From the NCBI RefSeq assembly GCF_030646155.1, contig NZ_JAUTDN010000015.1, positions 1 through 64,000 on the forward strand: a stretch of DNA of 64,000 bases, given 5' to 3'. This DNA is from Conexibacter sp. CPCC 205762 (lineage in GTDB: Bacteria; Actinomycetota; Thermoleophilia; Solirubrobacterales; Solirubrobacteraceae). Below, one piece after another: positions 32,287-39,756 of this stretch; positions within the stretch are counted from its first letter, which is position 1; every line of letters begins with the position of its first letter. The notes beneath the pieces were generated by a model. It was not told the origin of the DNA and searched no databases. It saw only the letters and a program-made list of their open reading frames with translations. The translations under genes were made by a program, and so were the position numbers.

Positions 32287-34047
32287 TCAGCCGCCGGCGC
32301 GCGCGTCCAGCGCCGCCGCGAGCGCGTCGAAGCGCGGGACGCCGAGGCCGCTGGCGAGGTCGTAGCCGGGCGCGGCGGTGTGGCCGGGCACCTTCGCGAG
32401 GTAGCGGTTGTCGCCGCTGACGATGTCGAACAGCGGCGCGGTGGCACCGGCGCGGGCGAGCGCGTAGACGAGCCCGTTGACCGGGCCCAGCGGCGCGCGA
32501 CCGGCGGCCCGCTCGCGGGCGCTCAGGGCGGCGAAGGCGCCGGCCAGCAGCGGCGCGGAGGCGCTCGTGCCGCCGTCCTGCACCCAGTTGGTCGAGATGC
32601 TGACCGGCCAGCCCGGCAGCATCGAGGCGTGCGCGGCGAGGTCGGGCACGGCGCGACGGGCGCCCGCGACGGCGGTCAGGCCGCGCTGGTACGCGGGCCG
32701 CGGCGAGACCGCCGACAGCCCACCGCCGCCCGCGCCGCCGCCGTCGTCGCTGGAGAGCCACGGCAGGTCGTTCCAGACGACCTCGTCGACGCGCGCGTTG
32801 GCGGCGTCGAGCACGAGCCGCGTGCCGCCGACCGCGGTCAGGTACGGCGACGAGCCGGGCCAGGCGACGCCGGCGAACGGCTGCCCGTTGCAGGTCGAGC
32901 CGAAGTCGCCGGCGGAGGCGAACGCGGACACGCCCGCGAGCCCGAGCCGCACCAGCACGCTGTCCATCAGCTCCGCCCCGGCGCGCGCGACGGCCGGCGC
33001 GCCGGCAGCGCGGATCTGCCGCTCGCACTGGCCGTAGGAGATCGACAGCGCGTCCGGCAGACCGGGCGCGTCGAGCACCGCGACGGGCGCGAGGAACCAC
33101 AGCTCGGCGGCGAGCCACGCCTGCGCGAAGGTGACCGACGCGAGCCCCGGCGCCATCCCGCGCGCGAGCGCGAGGTCCTCCTGCGGCTCCAGCGTCCCGC
33201 GCCCGAACGGTCTGCTCTGCCCGTCGGTCAGCAGCGTGCGCGTGCGCAGGGACGGCAGCCCGAAGCAGCGCGCGCCGATCGCGACGTCCTGCGCCGCGAT
33301 CCCCTCGCCGACGTTGACGATCGCGACCCGCCCGCCGCGGCCGGGCGCGGCCCCGAGCGCGTCGAGCCCGTAGGCGGTGCGGACCTGGCCGAAGGCGTAG
33401 GCGCCGGTCGCCTGCGCCTGTCTGCAGCCGCCGGTCCAGCTGCCGGCGTTGGCGGGCGCGGGAGATCTCGTCGCGCTCGCGCGCGCCGCGGCGCCCGCGC
33501 CGCCGCGAGCCGATGCCCGCGTGGCGGAACGCGCGCCGCCGCCGCTCGCCCGCGCCGCGGCGCCGGGCGTTCTCCGCTGCGAGCGCGTGTAGGAGCCGAC
33601 GATCTCGCGGATCCACGGCCGCAGGTCGCGCGCGGGGCGGGGCGCGGCGCCGCCGGCGACCGTCCAGCCGAATGAGAGCGTGTCGTTGTCGTAGGCGTGG
33701 ACGATCCGCACGCCGAAGGCCCGCTCGAGCCGCGGCACCGGCGCGGTGAGGCGCGCGAACAGCCGCGAACGGTCGACGCCGACGCGCAGCCCGTGCCGCC
33801 GCGCCGCCCGCCGCAGCCCCGCGACCGTCGCCGCCGTCGCCCCGTACCGCCGCGCGACCGCCCCCGCGCCGTCGAACCGCCGATAGCGCTGCGAGGCCGG
33901 ATCGGAGACCGCCGTGAACGCCGCCCGCGCGGCCGCCTCCGGCCGTCTCAACCCGACGTAGAAGGAGATCGTGTGCGGTCTGGTGGCGATCGCCGGCGCG
34001 GCGCCGACCAGCAGCGCGCAGCAGGCGAGGGCGATGATCCGGCGCAT
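32287..34047 (-). CDS. Secreted S53 peptidase (sedolisin/kumamolisin type)
   Basis: 586 residues: a signal peptide (1-21), a pro-domain ('TISFYVGLRRPEAAARAAF...', about 25-130), a basic/Ala-rich linker and the peptidase. The Ser-Glu-Asp triad is visible: Glu 287 and Asp 291 in 'EPQEDLALARGMAPG', the oxyanion Asp 381 in 'ASAGDFGS', and Ser 495 in 'GGTSASAPLL'. A C-terminal calcium site is suggested by 'DIVSGDNRY' and 'GYDLASGLGVPRF'. Sedolisins are acid-active endopeptidases that self-cleave the pro-domain. Confidence 0.9.
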   Translation of the reverse strand: MRRIIALACCALLVGAAPAIATRPHTISFYVGLRRPEAAARAAFTAVSDPASQRYRRFDGAGAVARRYGATAATVAGLRRAARRHGLRVGVDRSRLFARLTAPVPRLERAFGVRIVHAYDNDTLSFGWTVAGGAAPRPARDLRPWIREIVGSYTRSQRRTPGAAARASGGGARSATRASARGGAGAAARASATRSPAPANAGSWTGGCRQAQATGAYAFGQVRTAYGLDALGAAPGRGGRVAIVNVGEGIAAQDVAIGARCFGLPSLRTRTLLTDGQSRPFGRGTLEPQEDLALARGMAPGLASVTFAQAWLAAELWFLAPVAVLDAPGLPDALSISYGQCERQIRAAGAPAVARAGAELMDSVLVRLGLAGVSAFASAGDFGSTCNGQPFAGVAWPGSSPYLTAVGGTRLVLDAANARVDEVVWNDLPWLSSDDGGGAGGGGLSAVSPRPAYQRGLTAVAGARRAVPDLAAHASMLPGWPVSISTNWVQDGGTSASAPLLAGAFAALSARERAAGRAPLGPVNGLVYALARAGATAPLFDIVSGDNRYLAKVPGHTAAPGYDLASGLGVPRFDALAAALDARAGG

Positions 34048-34081
34048 ACGGGCAGCCTACGCGCCCGCGCGCCGCGCTCGG

Positions 34082-34399
34082 CTACTCGCAGGCGATCCCG
34101 TCATGGTCGGCGTCGAGCCGGTACGGGTCGCTGCCGACCACGCGGAAGGGGCCGCTGACGTAGTAGGGCCCGTTGCCGCTGCCGCCCGCGCAGTCGTAGT
34201 CGCTCGCGTTCGGCTTCAGACAGCGGCCGCGGTAGTTCGGGTGGCAGCGCCGCTTCGCAGCGCCCGCCTCCGGTCCGCGCGCCGCCCGCGCGTCGGCCGC
34301 ATGTCCGCCGCCCGCAGCGCCCGCGCCGCTCGCGCCGGCGCCGAGCGCAATCAGCCCTGCCGCCGCGACGCCGACGAGTCCTGTCGTGAAGATCCGCAT
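34082..34399 (-). CDS. Secreted excalibur calcium-binding domain protein
   Basis: 105 residues. A signal peptide (about 1-30) is followed by a basic linker and a C-terminal excalibur domain: 'CLKPNASDYDCAGG...NGPYYVSGPFRV', then the EF-hand-like loop 'DADHDGIACE' at the end. Excalibur domains bind Ca2+ outside the cell, often on DNases or wall proteins. Here the domain stands alone. It lies 34 nt upstream of the sedolisin gene on the same strand, and both are exported. Confidence 0.85.
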   Translation of the reverse strand: MRIFTTGLVGVAAAGLIALGAGASGAGAAGGGHAADARAARGPEAGAAKRRCHPNYRGRCLKPNASDYDCAGGSGNGPYYVSGPFRVVGSDPYRLDADHDGIACE

Positions 34400-34511
34400 G
34401 ACCGCTCCTTGGTCGTTGAGGGGGCGAGGAACCGTAAACGACCGACTGACCACGATGCGCCGATTACTGGATCGACCATCCGCGCAGCCGGGGCGCGGTA
34501 GCCTCCGCCCC

Positions 34512-34823
34512 ATGGCGACGGCGGAAGAGGCGTTCGCGACGGTGGCGAAGGAGCTGCTGCGCGAGCCCGGCACGACGGCGGGGACTGGCTTCGGCTCCAG
34601 CCCCGGCGTGAGAGTCGGCGGCAAGATCGCCGCGATGCTCGTCGGCGGCAGACTGGTCGTGAAGCTGCCGGCCGAGCGCTGCCAGGAGCTGATCGCCGGC
34701 GGCGCCGAGCCGCTCTCGATGGGCAGCCGCACGATGCGTGAGTGGGTCTCGCTCGGCCCCGAGCGCGAGCCCGAGTGGCTCCCGCTCGCGCGCGAGGCGC
34801 TCGCCTTCGTCCGTTCGCGCTGA
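34512..34823 (+). CDS. Small TfoX/YjbR-like conserved protein
   Basis: 103 residues: 'GGKIAAMLVGGRLVVKLPAERCQELIAGGAEPLS', then 'REWVSLGP' and 'WLPLAREALAFVRS'. This pattern (a beta sheet with 'KLP' and a terminal helix) fits TfoX N-terminal-like or MmcQ/YjbR-like proteins. Function unknown. ATG with no obvious RBS. Divergent from the excalibur gene. Confidence 0.65.
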   Translation: MATAEEAFATVAKELLREPGTTAGTGFGSSPGVRVGGKIAAMLVGGRLVVKLPAERCQELIAGGAEPLSMGSRTMREWVSLGPEREPEWLPLAREALAFVRSR

Positions 34824-34931
34824 ACGCCGCCGGCGGCCGCTCCCCCACCTTGACGCCGCCGCGCCCGCCCGCCCCGGCGCGCACTCGCACCCCACCGCTC
34901 AGTTTCCGCGCGGTCGCCGGTCTGTACCAGC

Positions 34932-36104
34932 ATGCGAGGCGATACGGCGGTTGTCCCCACCCTCATCCACCGGCCCTCCGGCTGGTCGCGGCGGCCCGCG
35001 GCGGCGAGGCTGCATGGCATGCCCGCCGCCCCTGCCATCAGCGCGATCGAGGCCCCGCCGCGTCCGTTCGAGCGCAGCAGGATGGTGCGCGGCGGGCTGA
35101 AGGTCGGCGCGCTGATCGCGCTGCTCGGCCTCGTCGCCGCGTTCGCTCCCGGGCTCGGCGAGGTGCGCAACCGGCTCGCGCACGCCGACCCCACCTGGGT
35201 CGCGGCCGCGGTCGCGCTGCAGGTGCTGTCGTGCGGCTCGTACGTGCTGCTGTTCCGCCCGCTGTTCAAGCAGGCCCGCGACCGCACGCTGAGCTGGGCG
35301 ACGACGCAGCGGGTCGCCTGGTCGGCGCTCGCGATCGGCTCGATCGTCCCCGCCAGCGGCGCCGCCGGGCTCGCCTACGGCGGCTGGGCGCTGGCGCGCG
35401 AGGGAGTCGAGACGGAGACGGTCGCGCGCCGCTCGGTCGCGTTCTTCCTGATCAAGGGCTCGGTCAACTTCGTCGCCGTCGCGCTGCTCGGCAGCGTGAT
35501 GGCGCTCGGCCTCGTCGGCCCGCCGGTCTCGCTCTGGCTGACCGCCTTCCCGGCCGCGCTCTCCGTCGCCGCGATCGCGGCCGTCGTGCTGCTGACCCGC
35601 CTCGGCGAGGGCGACGCCGACGCGACAGGCAAGCTCCCGCGCGCCCGCCGCACGCTCGTCGCCGGCACGCGCGAGGCGATCGCGATCGTCGCCCGCCGCG
35701 ACCCGCTCGTGATCGCCGGCGCGCTCGGCTACTGGATCTTCGACAACGCCGTCCTGTGGGCGGCCTTCCACGCCTTCGGCGCGCACGTCGACGTCAGCGT
35801 GATCCTGCTCGGCTACCTCGTCGGCCAGCTCGGCGGCCTGCTGCCGATTCCCGGTGGCGTCGGCGGCATCGACCTCGGCCTGATCGGGATGCTGGTCGCG
35901 TTCGGCGCGCCGGCCGCCGCGACCGCCGCCGCCGTGCTCGTCTACCGCGTGATCCTCTTCTGGATCCCGCTGCTGGGCGGCGCCGTCGCGCTCGGCACCA
36001 CGCGCGGCGCACGCACCCGCACCCGCCCCGCGGCGCACCCCGCCTACGCGACCGCCAGCACTCCCGCCAGCTCCCGCCGCGAGCCGATCCCGAGCTTGCG
36101 GTAG
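34932..36104 (+). CDS. YbhN / UPF0104 family membrane protein (LPG synthase TM-like)
   Basis: Up to 390 residues from ATG 34932; ATGs at 35019 and 35082 are alternatives, the latter just before TM1. About eight transmembrane helices. The family signature 'LLGYLVGQLGGLLPIPGGVGGIDLGLIGMLVAFG' (in pieces) lies near residues 290-330. The domain is that of MprF flippase-like and hopanoid/lipid transport proteins. The last 20 or so codons run antisense through a LuxR remnant, so the natural C-terminus has probably been replaced. A second family member is at 63558. Confidence 0.85.
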   Translation: MRGDTAVVPTLIHRPSGWSRRPAAARLHGMPAAPAISAIEAPPRPFERSRMVRGGLKVGALIALLGLVAAFAPGLGEVRNRLAHADPTWVAAAVALQVLSCGSYVLLFRPLFKQARDRTLSWATTQRVAWSALAIGSIVPASGAAGLAYGGWALAREGVETETVARRSVAFFLIKGSVNFVAVALLGSVMALGLVGPPVSLWLTAFPAALSVAAIAAVVLLTRLGEGDADATGKLPRARRTLVAGTREAIAIVARRDPLVIAGALGYWIFDNAVLWAAFHAFGAHVDVSVILLGYLVGQLGGLLPIPGGVGGIDLGLIGMLVAFGAPAAATAAAVLVYRVILFWIPLLGGAVALGTTRGARTRTRPAAHPAYATASTPASSRREPIPSLR

Positions 36105-36223
36105 GAGGCGCTGAGGTGGACCTCGACCGTCTTCGGGGTGACGAACAGCCGCTGCGCGATATCGCGGTTGGTGAGCCCGTCGGCGGCCAGCTCGGTGGCG
36201 CGCCGCTTGTCGCGCGCGATCAC
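36044..36223 (-). pseudogene. Truncated LuxR-type helix-turn-helix (C-terminal fragment)
   Basis: The reverse strand encodes about 59 residues, 'ATELAADGLTNRDIAQRL' followed by 'VTPKTVEVHLSASYRKLGI', and a stop at 36044. This is the C-terminal HTH of a LuxR regulator, closely like the end of the complete LAL regulator at 46638. Nothing upstream continues it: the PLDc_N-like gene ends 10 nt away and no RBS precedes the only GTG. The 5' part was therefore lost. It overlaps 61 bp of the YbhN-like gene on the other strand. Confidence 0.8.
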
Positions 36224-36233
36224 CGGGCGGCGA

Positions 36234-36461
36234 TCAGCGCCGCCGCCCGAACGTGAAGTAGGCGAGCGGCCCGACGAAGTTGACGAAGCTCGCCGCGGTC
36301 CACAGCTTCTTGCTGCCGCGGACCTGCTCGGCCGGGCGGCGCCGCAGGTCGAGCAGCGCCGCGGCGCTGAGGCTCAGCTGGACGATGCCGGCCGCGACGA
36401 GCCCGCCGCGCTGCCGGCCCGACAGCTCGCTCCATCTGCGCTTTCCGTTCGGCCGCGGCAT
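36234..36461 (-). CDS. Small membrane protein, PLDc N-terminal-like
   Basis: 75 residues with two hydrophobic segments: 'GLVAAGIVQLSLSAAALLDL' and 'LWTAASFVNFVGPLAYFTFGRR'. The second is the characteristic ending of PLDc N-terminal domain (cardiolipin-synthase-like) small proteins. It stands alone with no phospholipase domain. ATG start; the next gene upstream on this strand ends 13 nt away. Confidence 0.75.
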   Translation of the reverse strand: MPRPNGKRRWSELSGRQRGGLVAAGIVQLSLSAAALLDLRRRPAEQVRGSKKLWTAASFVNFVGPLAYFTFGRRR

Positions 36462-36474
36462 CTGCCAGACGAGT

Positions 36475-36753
36475 CTACGCCTGCGCCGGCTGCTGCGAGA
36501 TCCAGCGCGTGATCGCCTTCGAGTGGATCAGCGCCGTGCCGTCGTCGAGCACGAGCGCGGGCAGCTTCGTGTCGCCGGTCGCCGCGCGCACGTTCTCGCG
36601 CGAGCCCTTGCGCAGGAACGGGATCGGGTTGCCCTTGGCGGCGACCACTCTCTCGTAGGCGATCCCCTTCTCCCGCAGGGCCTTCTGCACTCTGGCGCAG
36701 GGGTGGAACTGCGCTCCTCTGTCGTCGCCGTGGCAGACGTAGAGCGTCGGCAT
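36475..36753 (-). CDS. Glutaredoxin / GST N-terminal-like thioredoxin-fold protein
   Basis: 92 residues. 'LYVCHGDDRGAQFHPCARVQKALREKGIAYERV' (in pieces) gives Cys 7 and a likely active Cys 19 before a helix; 'KLPALVLDDGTALIHSKAITRWI' supplies the cis-Pro and the GST-like 'hSxxI' motif. It is a monothiol thioredoxin fold, possibly using mycothiol or a similar thiol. GGAGG upstream gives a strong RBS. Confidence 0.8.
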   Translation of the reverse strand: MPTLYVCHGDDRGAQFHPCARVQKALREKGIAYERVVAAKGNPIPFLRKGSRENVRAATGDTKLPALVLDDGTALIHSKAITRWISQQPAQA

Positions 36754-36864
36754 CGCGTCCTCCCTCTCGATTCGGATCTCGTGAGGCTGGGACCGGCGCG
36801 GACTGCGAAACTCATCACGGCGTTCGACCGCCGTCCGCTTCCGACCGGATTCCAGGGGGTACCC

Positions 36865-37563
36865 GTGAGCAAGCTCGTCATCACGTCTGTCGCGATTGCG
36901 CTGTCTGCGGTCACCGCCGCCGTCGCCGCACCCGCCGCTTCGGCCGCCCGCCTGGCGACGCCGGAGGAGCGCGCCGCGATCGTCGCGACCGACGGCCGTC
37001 CCGCCGCCTGCCTCACCGTGACGGTGTCGACCGTCCAGGACGGCTGGGCGCTGATCTCCGACGTTGACAGCGCTGCCTGCGCGTCGGAGGGCCGCCCCTC
37101 GATCGTCACCTTCACCGACGGCGCCTGGAAGGTCTTCTACAGCGGCGAGGATCTGCCCGACGCCTCCTGCGACGACATCGCCGTCCCGCGTGCAGTCGGC
37201 GAGGACCTGGAGGCCTGCGACCCGGTCGACCTGCCGCCGGCCAGCGCGGAGCCGGTCCCACAACCGCAGCCGCGGCCGGCGCCGCGCCTGCGCAACTGCG
37301 GCAACTTCGACGGCAGCCGCTGGACCAGCCTGCAGATACAGGGTGCTGGCATCTTCGGCGTGACCGCACGCCGGACCGACTGCCGTTTCGCACGCTGGCT
37401 GTCGCTCCACGCCTTCGACAGCCTCAGGAAATCGCCCGGCCGAGGCGGTCGCTGGCGCGTGCGCGCGTGGACCTGCCGCCTGGTCGACAGCGGCTACGAG
37501 TACGGCTCGATACGGTGCCGCGCGTCGGGCGACCGGATGGTCGCCTGGGAGTCGGGCGCCTGA
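36865..37563 (+). CDS. Secreted Cys-containing protein of unknown function
   Basis: 232 residues from a GTG at 36865, after GGGGGT. A signal peptide (1-27, 'APAASAA') is followed by a domain with paired Cys ('PAACLTVTVSTVQDGWALISDV', 'DASCDDIAVP'), a Pro/Gln-rich hinge near 130-140 and a second Cys-containing domain ending 'RCRASGDRMVAWESGA'. I recognise no family. Divergent from the glutaredoxin-like gene. Confidence 0.65.
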   Translation: MSKLVITSVAIALSAVTAAVAAPAASAARLATPEERAAIVATDGRPAACLTVTVSTVQDGWALISDVDSAACASEGRPSIVTFTDGAWKVFYSGEDLPDASCDDIAVPRAVGEDLEACDPVDLPPASAEPVPQPQPRPAPRLRNCGNFDGSRWTSLQIQGAGIFGVTARRTDCRFARWLSLHAFDSLRKSPGRGGRWRVRAWTCRLVDSGYEYGSIRCRASGDRMVAWESGA

Positions 37564-37582
37564 TCGCGGCGCCCGCCCGCCG

Positions 37583-38053
37583 TCACCCCTGCGCCCGCAC
37601 GAAGCTCGGCTGGATCTCGATCTCGCTTGTGAGCGAGTTGGCGATGAAGCACTCCCGATGCGCCACCTCGACCAAGTGCAGCAGCCGTGTGTCTCTCGGG
37701 ATCACACCCCGGATCGTGATCCGCGGCCGCAGCACGATCCGCGCCACCCGCATCGGCCGCAGGTCCTCCGGCATCTCCCCCAGCGCCCGGTCCTCATAGC
37801 CGACGACGTCGACCCGCGCCCGCGCCGCGACGGCGAGAAAGCTCAGCAACTGGCAGGAAGAAGCGGCCAGCACCAGCAGCTGCTCCGGGTTCAGCCGCGC
37901 CGGATCGCCGCGGAAGCTGGGGTCCGAGGAGAGCCCCAGCTCCCCCGCCACCGGCTCCGCGCTCACCTCGTGCGCCCGCTCGTATCCGTCGTACCCGACG
38001 CCCGTCGATCCCTGCCACCGCGTGGTGGTCGCATAGGTGTGCACTCTGCCCAT
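37583..38053 (-). CDS. OsmC/Ohr family protein
   Basis: 156 residues. The two redox Cys of OsmC/Ohr are visible: 'LAASSCQLLSFLAVA' and 'VAHRECFIANSL'. The N-terminus 'TYATTTRWQG' and 'LNPEQLLVLAASS' match the OsmC fold. These proteins reduce organic hydroperoxides using dithiols. ATG 38053 lies 55 nt from the start of tRNA-Pro, which is read the other way. A second OsmC protein is at 59787. Confidence 0.9.
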   Translation of the reverse strand: MGRVHTYATTTRWQGSTGVGYDGYERAHEVSAEPVAGELGLSSDPSFRGDPARLNPEQLLVLAASSCQLLSFLAVAARARVDVVGYEDRALGEMPEDLRPMRVARIVLRPRITIRGVIPRDTRLLHLVEVAHRECFIANSLTSEIEIQPSFVRAQG

Positions 38054-38107
38054 ACCGTCCAGAGACGGTAGCCCCCGCGCCGAACGGCCGTATACTCGAC
38101 AAGGTTG

Positions 38108-38181
38108 CGGGGCGTGGCGCAGCCTGGTAGCGCGCTCGCTTTGGGAGCGAGAGGTCCCGGGTTCGAATCCCGGCGCCCCGA
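38108..38181 (+). tRNA. tRNA-Pro (anticodon UGG)
   Basis: 74 nt with a 7-bp acceptor stem CGGGGCG/CGCCCCG, a D-arm with AGCCTGGTAGC, an anticodon stem CTCGC/GCGAG around loop TTTGGGA (anticodon TGG), and a T-arm CCGGG-TTCGAAT-CCCGG. The 3' CCA is not encoded (ACT follows). Fifteen nt of its 3' end recur at 52065-52079, suggesting it served as an integration site. Confidence 0.95.
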
Positions 38182-38424
38182 CTAGACGGATCCCCTGTAG
38201 TACCGGCGTTTGCGGGCGTTTTTCGGGCCTCAAGGTTCCAAGAGGCGCGTTTTGGGGTGCGCGGCGGGGGGCGGGAGGTGGTCTCAGATTTGTGGGGTGG
38301 TCTCGGTCCGTTCGCAGGGCAAGACGGATCTCCGAAGGCTCGCGACGACCGGGACAGGCAGCGCGCAAGGTCTCGACCTGACGACATCGGACAGAATCCT
38401 TTCTCTAGCGCTACGGTTCTGGTC

Positions 38425-39114
38425 GTGATCGACCCTCTCTCGGTGCGCGAGGCAGCGCAGCGGCTCGCCGTCTCGCCGGTCGCGGTCCGCCAGCAGATTG
38501 CTGGCGGACGACTGCCCGCGATCAAGCGCGGGCGGGACTGGTGGGTCGATCCGAGAGCGGTGGAGCGCATGCGACGGCTGCCCGCGAGAAGCGGGCGGCC
38601 GCTGTCGGCGTCGCTGGCGTGGGCGGTGCTGCTGCTCGCGTCCGGCGACGAGGAGGCCGCGGATCGCGTCGTGCAGCACCCGCGCTACCGGACGCGTGCC
38701 CGAGCGTGGCTGCGAGAGCATGCGCTGAGCGAGGCCGCCCCTCGCCTGCGAGCGCGAGCCGTTCTCGAGGACTTCGACGCCCACCCGTCGGAGCTGAGAC
38801 GGATCGCCGCTCGACCGGACGTGCTGCTCACGGGCGCCTCGGCCGGTGCCGTGGTCCGACTGGTCGGGAAGCCGTCGGCGGTGGAGGTCTATGCGTCAGC
38901 CGGTCGGCGCGAGGCGATGATGCAACGACACGCCCTCACCCCCGGCTCCGGGCCGGTGCGCATCCGATGGGTCGCCGACGAGATCTGGAACGCGTTGCGG
39001 GCCAACGGAGAGAAACGCGCGCCTCGCTCCGCCGTCTTGCTCGACCTGCTGGAGAGCGACGAGCCGCGTGCGCGTCGCGAGGCGGTCCGGGCGCTGGCGT
39101 CGCTCAGAAGCTGA
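38425..39114 (+). CDS. HTH protein, probable antitoxin of the NTase cassette (AbiEi-like)
   Basis: 229 residues, GTG start with no RBS. Residues 3-50 are an excisionase/MerR-like helix-turn-helix ('SVREAAQRLAVSPVAVRQQIAGGRLPAIKRGRDWWVDPRAVERM' in pieces). The rest is alpha/beta: 'LVGKPSAVEVYASAGRREAMMQRHAL', then 'APRSAVLLDLLESDEPRARREAVRAL'. That layout resembles C-terminal domains of AbiEi/MenA-type antitoxins. It lies 45 nt upstream of the nucleotidyltransferase gene. The antitoxin role is inference from context and pattern; it could be a plain regulator. Confidence 0.6.
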   Translation: MIDPLSVREAAQRLAVSPVAVRQQIAGGRLPAIKRGRDWWVDPRAVERMRRLPARSGRPLSASLAWAVLLLASGDEEAADRVVQHPRYRTRARAWLREHALSEAAPRLRARAVLEDFDAHPSELRRIAARPDVLLTGASAGAVVRLVGKPSAVEVYASAGRREAMMQRHALTPGSGPVRIRWVADEIWNALRANGEKRAPRSAVLLDLLESDEPRARREAVRALASLRS

Positions 39115-39119
39115 TCCGG

Positions 39120-39172
39120 TTGGCAGTCCACTTGCGGATGTCTAACATCCTCGTTCGCGATGTCTAACATCC
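39120..39172 (+). promoter_or_regulatory. NTase promoter with twin palindromic operators
   Basis: TTGGCA (39120-39125) and TAACAT (39143-39148), 17 nt apart, form a promoter whose start point would be near the ATG (39160). The 14-mer GATGTCTAACATCC occurs at 39137-39150 and 39159-39172, a 22-bp repeat. Each copy holds a perfect palindrome GATGT-CTA-ACATC (39137-39149, 39159-39171). One palindrome covers the -10 and the other covers the start codon. A bound dimer would block both transcription and a leaderless start. Confidence 0.7.
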
Positions 39173-39756
39173 CGATCACCTCGACTCAGAGCGCCGACTC
39201 TCTCCTTCGCGCCCTCGGCGAGCAGTTGGCGGCGGCCGGCGCTGCCTTTGACGTCGTCGTAGTCGGTGGCTCAGCGCTGCTGGTGCTCGGCCTTGCGTCG
39301 CGGGCGACGAAGGACGTCGACGTGCTGGCCGTGCGGACCGGCGGGTCACTTGTCTCGGCCGATCCCCTGCCGCCGGCTTTGGTCGAGGCGAGCGATCGGG
39401 TGGCGCGCGATTTCGGCCTGCCGGCGGACTGGCTCAACAGCGGACCCGCGGGCCTGATGGACTTCGGACTGCCGGAGGGTTTCGCCGAACGGGTCGAGGT
39501 GCGCGAGTACGGGCCGGCGCTGACGGTTCGGTTCGCCTCGCGCTTCGATCAGATCCACTTCAAGCTCTATGCGGCGGTTGACGCGAGCACGCCCGGCAAG
39601 CATGCGGCCGATCTCCGCGAGCTGTCCCCGACCCGCGACGAGCTGATCGCGGCGGCGCGTTGGAGTCTCACGCACGATCCGTCGGACGGCTATCGCGAGA
39701 TGCTGGAGCGCGCGCTCGAGTACTTCGGAGTCGAGGATGCCGATCTCTCCGCTTAG
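39160..39756 (+). CDS. Nucleotidyltransferase of AbiEii/DUF6036 type (probable toxin)
   Basis: 198 residues. The nucleotidyltransferase core is clear: 'VVVGGSALLVLGLASRATKDVDVLA' (in pieces, about 28-52) gives the Gly-Ser motif and the metal-binding DxD. A later 'RFDQIHFKLYAAVD' supplies the conserved Lys helix. In MenAT/AbiE systems such enzymes transfer nucleotides to tRNA ends or other targets and arrest growth. No Shine-Dalgarno; the ATG sits in an operator. The next gene starts 20 nt before its stop. Confidence 0.75.
   Translation: MSNIPITSTQSADSLLRALGEQLAAAGAAFDVVVVGGSALLVLGLASRATKDVDVLAVRTGGSLVSADPLPPALVEASDRVARDFGLPADWLNSGPAGLMDFGLPEGFAERVEVREYGPALTVRFASRFDQIHFKLYAAVDASTPGKHAADLRELSPTRDELIAAARWSLTHDPSDGYREMLERALEYFGVEDADLSA

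Noticed and set aside
38257-38424. An N-terminal extension of the HTH protein upstream of 38425
   Set aside because: The extra codons do not resemble the family and have no RBS; the HTH begins right after GTG 38425.
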